DNA of 64,000 nt. It comes from Chrysoporthe austroafricana. Lineage: Eukaryota; Ascomycota; Sordariomycetes; Diaporthales; Cryphonectriaceae. The stretch lies in contig JYIP02000004.1 in assembly GCA_001051155.2 (NCBI GenBank), forward strand, positions 2,412,383 to 2,476,382, written 5' to 3'. The notes under the pieces are model-generated. The model worked only from the letters and a program-made list of their open reading frames with translations, made no database searches and had not been told where the DNA came from. The translations under genes were made by a program, and so were the position numbers. Positions 21,691 through 31,925 of this stretch are shown here, in pieces (the first letter of the stretch is position 1; every line of letters starts with the position of its first letter).

Positions 21691-23383
21691 CTAGTGCTCG
21701 GCGTGCTTCGCGTCCGGCAGTTCCTTCAAGGCCTCGCCGATGATGCTCAGCGCCTTCCGCAGTTCCGCTTCCGTAATGACCAGAGGGGGGGCAAATCGGA
21801 TGATGTTCCCATGCGTCGGTTTCGCCTGTGCCGTGTTAGTCCCCACATGCTTCGCTGTCGCTGGTGCGTGGTACAAAAAGCGCCGCTGGGCGGTACCTGC
21901 AGGACAGGCGGTGAAGGCCGGCTGAGGAGGCGGTCTCCGATAGCGAGCGCAACAAAGTGGGCAGAATCCCGGAGATGAACTTACCAGAAGACCCTTCTCC
22001 TTCAACAAAATGCACAGATCCCAAGCAGACCTGCCATTGGCCGCGGATTCATCAATGACCACTGCGTTGAGGAGACCCTTGCCCCGAACCTTCTGGATGA
22101 TGGGCGACTTGAATCTGGCCAGTTCCTCGCGGAAGATGTTGCCCAGCTTCTCGGACTTCGCTGTCAGGTCCTCCTCCTCGATGAGCTCCAGAGCGCGCAG
22201 CGAGACGGCGCACCCCAGGGGATTTCCACCGTACGTGCTGCCGTGCGTGCCCGGCTCAACCACCAGCATGACATCCTTGTCGGCCAAGACGCACTGTAAG
22301 ACCGAGTCAGCCTCAGGAGCCCATCCCAGCAGGGAGAGTTTGTCGAGGCGGAGGCACCTCGCCCAAGCCCCCCCAGACGGCCCGATACACTCACCGAAAC
22401 AGGGTACATGCCACCCGAGATGGCCTTTCCGAGCGTCACGAGATCAGGCTTGATGCCGGCCCACTGGTGGCAGAGCATCCGGCCCGTGCGCCCGATGCCC
22501 GTCTGGATCTCGTCGCAGATGAAGAGCACGTTGTGCTTCTTGCACAGCGCCGACACCTTGCCCAGGTAGTCCTCGTCCGGCACGACCACGCCCGCCTCGC
22601 CCTGGATAGGCTCGACGATGAAGGCCGCGGTCTCCTTGCCGTGCGCCTCGAGGACCTCCTCGAGATCAGCGATGTTGTTGTACCGGATGGGCTTGCCGGT
22701 GGAAGGGGAGGTCGCGCCGATGTTGGGCACGTAGGGGCCGTAGTTATCCCGCGACTCGGGGTCAGTGGACAGCGAGATAGCCGTCATCTAGAATAGCCGC
22801 CACGTTGTTAGATCCCTTGTATCTGTGTGTGCCCCTCTGGGCCCTGGGCCCAAGATGCCGCCCAGCCGCAAGCAGCACTTACCGTCCGTCCGTGGAAGTT
22901 ATCGAGGGCCGAGAAGACCAGGGCCTTCCCCTCGGGCACCTTCTTGACCTTGTATGCCCACTTGCGCGCGATCTTGATGGCGGTCTCGACGGCCTCGGCG
23001 CCGGTGTTCATGGGCAGGACCATGTCGTAGCCGAACATGTGCTTCACCTTCTCGGCCCAGACGGGGAAGACATCGTTGTGGAAGGCGCGGGACGACAGGG
23101 TCAGGCGGCCGGCCTGGGCGATGAGCGCCTTGACCAGCTCCGGGTGGCAGTGGCCCTGGTTGACGGCGCTGTACGAGGACAGGAAGTCGAGGTAGTGCTT
23201 GCCCTCGGGGTCCCAGACGTCGACGCCCTCGGCACGCGCGAAGACGACGGGGAGCGGGTGGTAGTTGTGGGCAGCGAACTCGTGCTCGGCGGTGATGGCG
23301 GCCTGGGTCGAGGCGGCGTGGTAGTGGGAGGCTCCGTGGCCGGCGCCGTTGGTGGCAACGTCCTTGTCGGCGTGGGGGGCCAT
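21691..23383 (-). CDS. OAT: Ornithine aminotransferase
   Basis: Four minus-strand exons, 23383-22883, 22787-22395, 22293-21985 and 21825-21691, join in frame through introns of 95, 101 and 159 bp (donors GTAAGT, GTGAGT, GTAAGT; acceptors TTCTAG, TTACAG, GCACAG) to give 445 residues, the usual length for fungal OAT. Class III PLP aminotransferase hallmarks are present: [12 protein letters not shown] for cofactor phosphate binding, [18 protein letters not shown] with the PLP-binding Asp near 259, and TLGKAISGG with the Schiff-base lysine near 288. The enzyme converts ornithine and 2-oxoglutarate to glutamate semialdehyde and glutamate, linking arginine breakdown to proline. The N-terminus (MAPHADKD) shows no mitochondrial presequence, in line with a cytosolic fungal enzyme. 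The gene is divergent from the GPI10-like gene. Yeast name would be CAR2. Confidence 0.95.
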
Positions 23384-23437
23384 GTTGGCTCGGAGGGGGA
23401 AGTGTGCGGTGGTGGGGAGGAGAGTGGGTGAGAGGGG

Positions 23438-23483
23438 TATGTGTGCGTGTGCGTGTGCGTATGTGTATGTATGTGTGTGTGTA
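23438..23483. repeat. TG-rich microsatellite in the OAT 5' region
   Basis: Tandem GTGTGC and TATG units (CA-rich on the OAT sense strand) lie 55-100 bp upstream of the OAT start codon, so they are likely in the 5' UTR or core promoter. Confidence 0.8.
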
Positions 23484-24212
23484 GATGAGAGCAGGACAGC
23501 AGCGCCTATCTTCCTCGCCGGGCAGGACTCTGGTATCCTCGTCGGGCGGTCTGCGGAGTGTTGTTGTTGGTCTGATCGGCGTACGGGAGGGTGGAAGCTG
23601 GGTTGAAGAAATCTCACGGGAGGACGAAAGGCCAGGAAGGGGGCGGGCGGCTGGGACTATAAAGAAAGCGCAGGAGGCCGGACGGGGGACATGACATGGC
23701 GCCAGTGTCAGCCGGGCCCCGTCCGCGCTGTGAGCTGGTCGAGGAGATCCCACGTCAAGCGACAGTTGCAGTGCTCCATACAGAATCCTCCTGGAGGGCA
23801 CGATTTTTTTTTTACAATTGAGGCTATACCCCTAAGTGCAAGTATAACCGCGACGGTCATTTGATCTTGGTCCTGCGTCGCGAGCGGCGGTTCTGCCGAA
23901 GCAAGCCGCGCCTATGACTAATGAGATGCACCAGACGATCCGCCACGATGTTTGCGGCGGTCAGGCAGGTTCAATTGACGACCTTGGCACCAGAGCACGG
24001 CGGGATGAGGGCGATCGGCCTCCCCTCTCAGCCTTCTCGGCCTGCTGTCGTGATGGCCTGGCACGCGGGCGGCGCCCAGCAGCGCAGTGCAGTGCCGCAC
24101 AGCGCCTCGGGACTCGGAGTCCGATAGCGGGATGGAGGGGTAATACCACCCACTGCCGCCCCAGTGCACCCCCACGGTGCAGCGGGACAGCGCCCCCCTG
24201 CCACCCGCCAGG

Positions 24213-24255
24213 CCAATCGCCCGCTGCCAATTACGCCTGGCCGCCGCAGGCCAAT
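24213..24255 (+). promoter_or_regulatory. Cluster of three CCAAT boxes
   Basis: CCAAT occurs at 24213-24217, 24227-24231 and 24251-24255, 145-190 bp upstream of the GPI10-like start and in the same orientation. CCAAT is the target of the fungal HAP/CBC complex; binding here is inferred from sequence only. Confidence 0.45.
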
Positions 24256-24400
24256 CACAGCGACCTGGCGCGTCTCCAGGGGGTCGCTGCAGCTGGGCGA
24301 GGCTCGAGGCCTGAGGCCCAGAGCAGTGAAGCCTCCCCTCCCGCGAGGCTACAACCACACGCCGTCTCATCCCACCGGCGCCCGCTTCCCGACGCAATCA

Positions 24401-26504
24401 ATGTCTGCCCGTGAAGCCCGCCCGCTGCACTCGCAGCACGGGCTCTCGCTCCGGCCGCGACATGTGCTCGTGAGCCTCGCCGTCCTCCGCCTGGTGAACG
24501 CGCTCTGCACGGGACGCACGTTCTTCCAGCCAGACGAATACTTCCAGGCCCTCGAGCCGGCGTGGAACCTGGCATTTGGGCCCGACAGCGGCGCATGGAT
24601 CACATGGGTGGGCAGAGTCCTCTGTAGCCTCGGCAGGACGGTGTCAGGCCAGGTTGGCTGACCGGCTCGAGCAGGAATGGAGATACCGGCTGCGGTCCTC
24701 TCTCCACCCGGCCCTCTTCGCTGCCGCGTACGCCGCGGCAGACAGGATCACTGCTATCCTGCCGTGCGCGCCCCCCTTCAGAGCGTCCCTCCTGGCCGTC
24801 CTGCCCAAGCTGGTCCAGGCGTGTCTGGCTGTGCTGGGTGACTTTTACACCTGGAGGCTTGCAGAAAGGGTCTACGGCCAGGGCAGCAGGTCAGCATGGG
24901 CTGCGGTACGAACTTCTACTATTCCTCTCCTCCTCCTTCATCACTCGACGTCTCCTTGCTGATGGCCCTCCATAGCTGTGCGTCACCGTGCTCAACCCCT
25001 GGCAGTGGTACTGCTCTGCCAGGACTTTCTCGAACTCTCTGGAGATGGCCCTGACGATCACGGCCCTGAGCTACTGGCCCTGGGAGCTCCTCGGTGATGC
25101 GTCTGAGGCGCACGGCGGGCTCTCGGCGAGGAGAGAGCGCCTCGGCAGGTACGTCGCAACGGGATGAGCTCATGTACACCTGCACAGGCTGACAGGAGTA
25201 GTCTTCGGGTGTCCCTCTGTCTGGCCGCCATTGCGGTCCTGCTCAGACCTACCAACGTCTTCATATGGGCGACTGTGGTCATGGTGGCGTTGGCCCGGCC
25301 CATGCTCCGGGGCAAGAGTCCCATCACCGCCAGGATCGTGCTCGTCCTCATCAGAGAGGCGGTTCTCTGCGGAAGTGCCGCCCTGCTGCTATCTGCACTG
25401 TCCGACCGTCTGTATTTCGGCCAGTGGACGTTCCCGCCGTATCACTTCCTCCAGTTCAACGTCTCGCTGGACCTCGCCGTCTTCTACGGCGAGATGGACT
25501 GGCACTACTACCTATCCCAGGGCATCACGCAGCTCACGATGACCTTCCTGCCGTTCGCGCTCATCGGGCTGTACAGGTCCACCGTCTCGCCCAGTCCGGA
25601 AGCAACGGCTCTGCAGTCCAACACCCTCAAGACGCTCTCCCTCGTCGTCGTCACGACGATCACGATCCTGTCTCTTATCTCTCACAAGGAAGTCCGCTTC
25701 ATCTTGCCCCTCCTCCCAGCCCTCCACATCCTCGCCGCGCCCTTGTTCGCGAACTTCTTCTCCGCACCTCCCGGGCGCCAGCCTTCCCAGGCCAAGACGG
25801 CCCTCCTCGCGGGCCTCATCCTCGTCAACCTTGTCATCGCGACTTACCTCTCCCTCTTCCACGCCGCGGCGCCCATCTCCGTGATGCACTTCCTCCGGCA
25901 CGAGTACGAGCGCATCCACCCTGACCAGCTCAGCCTGCACCCGGCACGGCTTGTCCTGCACCACTACCACTCCGCGGCCGCGCCGGATCCGCCCACCAGG
26001 TCCGGCGCGGCGACGGAGGAGCTCTTCGCCCTGTTCCTGACGCCGTGCCACGCCACGCCCTGGCGCTCGCACCTCGTCTACCCGTCCCTCCGGGCCCGCG
26101 CCCTCACCTGCGAGCCGCCCCTCCACACGGCGCCGCGGAGCGAGGAGCGGGAGGCGTACATGGACGAGACGAAGCGCTTCTACCAGGGCTTTGGACAGGG
26201 CGGCGACTGGGGCGTGGGCTTCCTGGCGGAGGAGGTGTGGCCCCCAGCCCCGCGGGACGGGGGAAACAGGGATGCGTCTAGACACGGCGAGATGCCGCGC
26301 TACATTGTCGGCTTCGAGAGCATCGAGCCGGTGCTGACGGGGTTCTTCGACAAGGACAGGGGCGGGGCCGGTGGAGACATGAAGGTGTACCTGAGGAAAG
26401 TCTGGAGGGGGTGGAACGGCCTGTTTAGCGACGACGAGAGGAAGGAAGGCTACCTGGCCGTCTGGGAGACAGGCGTGCTTCCCAGGGCGCCGGCATCGCC
26501 GTGA
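24401..26504 (+). CDS. GPI10: GPI mannosyltransferase 3 (Gpi10/PIG-B type, GT22)
   Basis: Four exons, 24401-24607, 24675-24905, 24976-25148 and 25196-26504, join in frame across introns of 67, 70 and 47 bp to give 639 residues. The N-terminus carries [15 protein letters not shown], the luminal acidic motif of GT22 dolichol-phosphate-mannose-dependent transferases, followed by [16 protein letters not shown], typical of this subfamily. Hydrophobic helices fill the middle. [13 protein letters not shown] matches the HKE.RF motif of the ER mannosyltransferase family, and the segment around [16 protein letters not shown] is typical of PIG-B. The enzyme adds the third, alpha-1,2-linked mannose to the GPI precursor in the ER lumen. 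The third intron uses the later of two close acceptors (GACAG, not GCACAG), because only that keeps frame. The C-terminal luminal stretch is Gly/charge-rich. ALG9/ALG12/SMP3 relatives share the motifs but fit less well. Confidence 0.9.
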
Positions 26505-27126
26505 GGCCGGGTGGCAGGACGAATAGAAAGCACAGCATCAAGCGACTGATGCCTCCTGATGTCGTGCAGATCCATCCTCTACCATGTACAACGACCCGGA
26601 GATCCTGGCTGTGTCACGTCGCTAGAGAAGCACCTGCAGTCAATGATGATCGTGGCCCCTTTCCACGGACCCGAATACTTCGGGAACGTGGTGTCTATAA
26701 TATGTATCAATCCGAGTGTATAACCTCTGATCTCAAACCATCCCTCCCCCCCCAAAGCAAAACGCCATCGTCGATGTTCCGGTCTACCCCGCATCCAGGC
26801 CCGGGGGCAAAAAACAAAAAAAAAAAAAAAAAAAAAACCGACGCAAATCACCAACCCCGGGCGAACGAGCCAGACCGACCCCAGCCGGCGGGGGGGGGGG
26901 GCCCGCCCCCCCGGGGGGGGGGGGGGGGGGCAAAACAAAGGGGGGGTTTGTTTGGGGGGGGGGGGGGGGGGGGGGGTGGGGGGGGGGGTGTTGTGGTGTG
27001 TGGGTTTTTTTATAAAACANCCCCCCCCCACCCCCCCCCCCCCCAGCACAAACCCCAAAGGCGATGAACCACAAACCCCACAAACCAGGCCCGGGGAAAA
27101 AAAAAAAAAAAAAAAAAAAAAAAAGA
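26505..27126. other. Convergent 3' region with probable assembly artefact
   Basis: From about 26812 to 27124 the sequence is almost only homopolymers: A runs over 20, several G runs up to about 24, C runs and one N at 27020. Nearly the same unit (CCAGGCCCGGGG followed by A) flanks both sides, at about 26796 and 27084. Such a stretch is unlikely to be native and probably marks a badly resolved gap. The proper 3' UTRs of the GPI10-like gene (+) and the MFS gene (-) lie on either side. Confidence 0.6.
26812..27124. repeat. Homopolymer block with N (low-quality sequence)
   Basis: Alternating poly-A, poly-G and poly-C tracts with one ambiguous base. The block ends two bases before the MFS stop codon region, so the transporter's C-terminus should be treated with slight caution, although its last residues look normal. 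Confidence 0.8.
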
Positions 27127-28891
27127 TCAGAGCATGTACCTGAACTCGGGGTTCAGGTCGCCCAGCTCCGTCTTGTCGTAGTCGCTCAGGTCCTGCCGCA
27201 CGGTGCGGCGCCGCTTGCGGTTCTCCCAGGTGATCAGCGCCGCGTACAGGCAGCAGCAGGCGGCGCTGAGGCAGCCGAAGCCGATGCAGATGCTGTAGCC
27301 GGGGCGGTACTCGGGGGCGTCGCGGCTGAGGAAGCTGTAGGTGGCGATGATGCCGCCGATGTTGCCGAAGCCGATCTGCCAGGCGCTGCCGACGGCGCGG
27401 CGGTGGTGGCCGCCGAGGTTCATGTTGTACCAGCACACGATGACGGGCATGGCGCTGTACGTGCCCAGGCAGACGAGAAAGAGCGCCGCGTACTCGAGGT
27501 GCGGCCGGTCGTGCACGGCGAGCAGCACGCCGAAGCCCGCGACCGCGATGGCGATCGGCCCCGCCGCGAACAGGAACCGGTGCCGCGTCAGGTCCGAGCA
27601 CACGGCCACGAGCATGCTGAAGCCGAAGGCCGCTGCCCACGGCGGCACCGAGTGTAGCTGGGTCTCGATCGCGCCGTACTTGTACGTCGCGAGGATCGCC
27701 GGGCTGAAGAACGCGTACCCGTACGCCGGGCTGTCCATGGGGGGTTAGTGTCGTGTGCCCCGTGTGGAGAGAGAGGAGGCCGGCGGGGGGGGGGGGAGGT
27801 GCTTTTAGCTTACACGACCAGGCCCATGTACATGAAGCCTCCTATGAGGATCTTCGGGTCGCGCAGGACGGTGACGACGTCGTGGAAGGTGATCTTGCGC
27901 TCCGCGGCGTTCCTGCCGAGGTCTGCTTCCAGGCGGGCCTTAATGTAGGCTCTCTCAGTCTCGTCAAGCCATCTAGCCTGTTCGGGGCTGGAACTCAGGG
28001 GTTAGACACGAGGATTATAGAAACAGGTCCTGAAAAGGGGGAGGGGGGCGCTCACAAGGTCGGGAAGACGAAGAGGAAGACGACGCAGACGACAAAGGTC
28101 AGCGAGCCCTCGATGATGAAGATCCAGCGCCAGCCGCTGTACCCGCGCAGGCCGTCCACTGTGGCAGAGCGTCAGCGGTGCGTTCAAGCCACCCTCCCAC
28201 CCTCCGTAACCTGGGGCGCTTACTCTTTCCGATGGCGGAGGCCAGCAGCCCGCCGAAGGCGCCGGCCAGGGACGTGGAGCAGAAGAAGAAGGTGAAGCGC
28301 TTCTGGGCCTCGCTGCGCTTGTACCACATGCTCAGCAGGTAGAAGCAGCCGGGGAACATGCCGCACTCGAACAGGCCCAGGAAGAAGCGCGTCGCGAGGA
28401 TGCCCGAGTAGTTCTGCGTCAGGCCCTGGAAGACCATGACCAGGCCGAAGCCGATGCCGCAGAGGGAGAGCCATATCCGCGGGGACAGCTTCTTGAGGAG
28501 GAGGTTGGAGGGGATCTCAAAGAAGACGTCTGCGCCCGGTGTCAGCAGCCAGCCGGCCGGCGGGTCTGAGGATTTGTCTGGGTATCTGCGACGGGGCGGG
28601 CCACTCACAAGGGACGAAGAAGATGGTGAGGATCGTGTTGTACTCGACGCCCCCAAGGTTCAGGTCGGTCGCGAGTCCGAACGACTTCGCATTGGCGATG
28701 TTCACCCGGTCCAGGAAGGCGAGCAGGTACAGCAGGCTGATGAAGGGCAGGACGTGCAGGTCGATGCGGGCCATGAGCTTCTTCTCCGTGGTGTGCGGAG
28801 GGCACACGACGCCCAGCTCGTCGTACTCGCCGCCGTAGCCGTCGTCGAGCCGATCCCGCTGGAAGTCCGGCGACCCGCTCCCGTCCTTCAT
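27127..28891 (-). CDS. MFS transporter, Dal5/allantoate permease type (ACS family)
   Basis: Five minus-strand exons, 28891-28609, 28529-28224, 28158-28056, 27987-27814 and 27730-27127, join in frame across introns of 79, 65, 68 and 83 bp to give 489 residues. The first helix region ends in LAFLDRVNIANAKSFGL, the signature of the anion:cation symporter branch that includes yeast Dal5. FFEIPSNLLLKK, ATRFFLGLFECGMFPG and SGWRWIFIIEG are further family landmarks, and about 12 membrane segments are expected. The end, NPEFRYML, is typical for fungal members. Substrates of this family include allantoate, nicotinate, pantothenate and small dipeptides; the exact one cannot be told. The start MKDGSGSPDF is the first in-frame Met of the exon; an acceptor-like site (ATGCACAG near 28936) leaves open an additional upstream exon. 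The stop lies beside the homopolymer block. Confidence 0.88.
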
Positions 28892-31800
28892 GGCGTCGCT
28901 GTGGACCTCGTCGCGGCCCGAGTCGTTCTTCGGGGCTGTGCATAGAGTTTCTGGTCAGTCGACGGCGGTCTGGGCGTCTCTCAGGCTGAAAGAAAGTCCC
29001 AGCTCATATGTCGAGAGTCAAGAACCTGCTGACGCTCGACCCCGGCACTCCGGCTCATATCGAGCGTAGCGGCTGACAGCACGGAGGCGGGATGAACGCC
29101 CTTTGCCTCAATCACCCGGACAAGCCGAAAATTCACAGGCTTCCTGGGGAGCTCTGGGGGGCGAGAGGCCAAAACGTACAAGAACTCCTGCCGAACATAG
29201 TCGCAACGGGTGCAAGCCTCTTCTTGGCGTTGCTTTATTATGATTATGCCCTTTGTCGAGGCCGCCGCAAGGTTGGCCGGGGGAGCTGGTCGGTCTAGTA
29301 TCAGCCCGACGGCAACGACGCCTCGCCTGCGCTGTCCGGTCCTTCTGTGGGCGAGCGCAGGTCAGCTCGGGAAGAGCGGAGGGTCTGACAGAAGAAGAGG
29401 CGAGGGCGGACGACAGAAGGGGGAACAGATATGCATGCATATATGCATGCATGCAATAGCTAGCTAGGTACAAGCAATCCCCACTGCCGCGCCTATACAC
29501 ATACATAGTAGCTCTCACACCCTCCGCTGCTCCGCTGTCGCCCTCAGCAAGTAACCAACCGCCAAACACGTCCCGCTCACCTCGGGGACGCTCCTACAGT
29601 AACGCGGCGAGACTCGAGGGCCCCGTGCCAAGCTCGATCAGGCTTGGGCTACGCTGCACGGCGTTAGGCCGGACCCGCAGCAGAGGATTTCCGAGCGCCA
29701 GAGGGGAGGGGAGGGGGCGCGTTCGACGGCAAAGCTGATCTCCCACCGCCTCCTCCAATGGCGACCTCACCTTCACGCCGAGAATCTGCCACCGGCCGCC
29801 TGGGCTGTACGACGGGGGGCCAGCGGGCAGATGCGTCTCCACCTCGTGGCAGGACGTGATACCTGTACCACGCGGGGCCGCAGGGCTCATCTCCTTCGTC
29901 TCTGTGCTCGCGGCGCGCGTCCCGTCGAGAACGGCGCACGGCATGAGATGCGTCTGCGGTGCGCCCTCCTCACCGACGGGGCTCTGCGTGTGCGGAGGGA
30001 ACCCTTGGCGCAGGGTCCTCGCTGGGCGGGTGTGCAGGGCCGCGGTGGCTCGTTCCGAGACCTATCAAGTGATCACCCGGGCATTGTGTGTGCTCTTTGT
30101 TCTTTGTCCCCTGGAACAAGGTTGTAAGGCAGGCATATGCGGCCAGACGCCGAGTGATGTCAAATCCTGCACCCGGGGGGGGGGGCCCTGACCGGGAGAG
30201 TTCACACCAGCGCGCGTCGCCTCCCGCCGCCCTCACCGTGTTCAGCTCCTGCTGGTAGGCGATCAGACCACGGCTGACTCACACGGGGCCTTGCTTTTCT
30301 TTGCATCGTACGGGCGTACACGAGAAGACAAAACGCCCCCCTTCCCCCCTCAGCCATCAAGCGAAAACCTTCATCGCCAGCCAGCCCAGCCAGCTCAGCC
30401 AGCAAGCCAGCCCAGCCCCCAGAGGCCCAGCCGAAGTCGCTGCGCAGGGCCCATGGTTCCCACGGGGTAGCCCCATAAAAAAAAAGTACCCACACGCGCG
30501 GACAGGCTTGTCCCAGAGCAGGCCGAGGGCGTGGGCAATCTGCGGGGAGGCGCGGCGCTAATTCCCCAGACTTGGCCAGCTGAGGAAAACCCTTCGTGCA
30601 GGTACTTGCTTGCTGCTTGCCGTAGCGGAATTTATTCCCGGTGGCTGGAAAGACGGGCGAGGCATCCCGTCGCGACGCAGCCTGGTCGCGTAGTGGTCAC
30701 CGACGAAAGTACACTGGCGCTGGGTCGTGTCTTTCTCTCACCAAGACAACCAACCAGCTCGATGTGCGCGAGCCTTGATCCAGATCTCGGGAGGACCGGC
30801 ATCCAGGCAACAGCCCAAACGTCCTGGGCCATGCATGCCACGAGAACCATGAGCGCCGGCGTCGGGGCTACGCGAGCAGGCCGTGTTCACCGCCCACCGC
30901 CCTCGTAGCATCGTGTACCGAGGGGAGGACCACTGCCGTAGAATTCCTCCCCCTCCGAGAGTCAATGGAGCCTGAGACCCGAGGAGGTCCCCCAGCCTCG
31001 GTGCCGTGCGTAGAAAGACACAGGTCGTACACGACAAGGTTCCGTCCGCATTCCGCACGCCTGAGCAAAACCCTTCCCGTGAGGCGGAGACAACCACGAG
31101 ATTGCCTCGCGCCTTTGCTTCAGTCAGAGGGCGCCCGTCCTCTGTCTTGCCACGGCTGCCTCTGGTGCAGTTGCCACGATCACCCAGACGCGCCGGGCAC
31201 TGCGTTAACCCGCGGGAGGTCAAAAATCACGGATACAGTTCCTTCACGAGTTCATGGACAAGAGAGGGAACGCCCTTGGGCACAGACCCAAGAGCCTATA
31301 CGTAGTAGAACATCATCACCATTTGTCTGAGACTCGTCTCTCTTTTCCCAAATTGTAAACACATCATAAAGGTAGCATAACACCAGGGTATCCTCACGCA
31401 GCAGCTGCTTGAATATCAACACGCCGCCGCCGAATTGAAGGGGTCTTCCGCTTTCTTCAAAGGCTCCATAACAATGTTGTTGAAATCCGACAGGAAATTT
31501 GACACCCATCTCTCATCCATCTTCTCCCTCGTCACCTCTTGCACTTACTTCCATGCTCCCATATCCCCATAGCTGACATTCCAAACCGCCCACGTGTATG
31601 CTCACGTGCGCACAAACAGTGTCTTTGCTCATCTAGATGAAGCACAACAACCATGTTCGCTTTCCCAAAATGCTGCCACATCTCCACGAAAGGAACTTTG
31701 AACTCGTTTGAACTCGTTGGACGAAGTAAGGGTAGGGACCGGCTCGAATATCACAAAAAAAGAAAATAAGGGCGTACCCGGCTCCCTCACGGTGGCGATA

Positions 31801-31925
31801 GCGAGAGTGTTTGGGCCCAGGGGTTTGATTGAGACTTCGCCGTGTGTACCGTCGTCGTACATCCGTATCGGCCCATCCCGCCGCAGTCGTCAGGTCTTGT
31901 ATACCTTTTCGTCGACTTGTCTAGG
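28892..31925. other. Intergenic region (3.0 kb), no gene seen
   Basis: The MFS promoter lies at its left end and the RhoGAP 3' flank at its right. Short frames are present in all phases without coding character. An ATGCAT-rich palindromic stretch lies at 29429-29454, and a G run at 30174-30186. Confidence 0.5.
29429..29454. repeat. ATGCATGC-type palindromic repeat
   Basis: Overlapping ATGCAT and TGCATGCA units form a self-complementary tract, followed by CTAGCTAGCTAGG. No function is apparent. Confidence 0.6.

Larger units (their letters stand above)
23384..24400. promoter_or_regulatory. Divergent promoter region of OAT and GPI10-like genes
   Basis: These 1,017 bp separate the start codons of two divergent genes. 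The OAT side holds a TG-rich microsatellite (23438-23483). The GPI10 side holds three CCAAT boxes at 24213, 24227 and 24251. A T run lies at about 23806-23814. An in-frame upstream start for the GPI10-like protein exists (ORF from 24164) but falls within this promoter-like sequence. Confidence 0.5.

Noticed and set aside
22899..23801. 300-codon minus-strand ORF overlapping the OAT first exon
   Set aside because: It is an out-of-frame shadow of the OAT coding exon and its GC-rich leader.
26579..27640. 353-codon minus-strand ORF through the N and homopolymers
   Set aside because: It translates the homopolymer block and an out-of-frame part of the MFS last exon.
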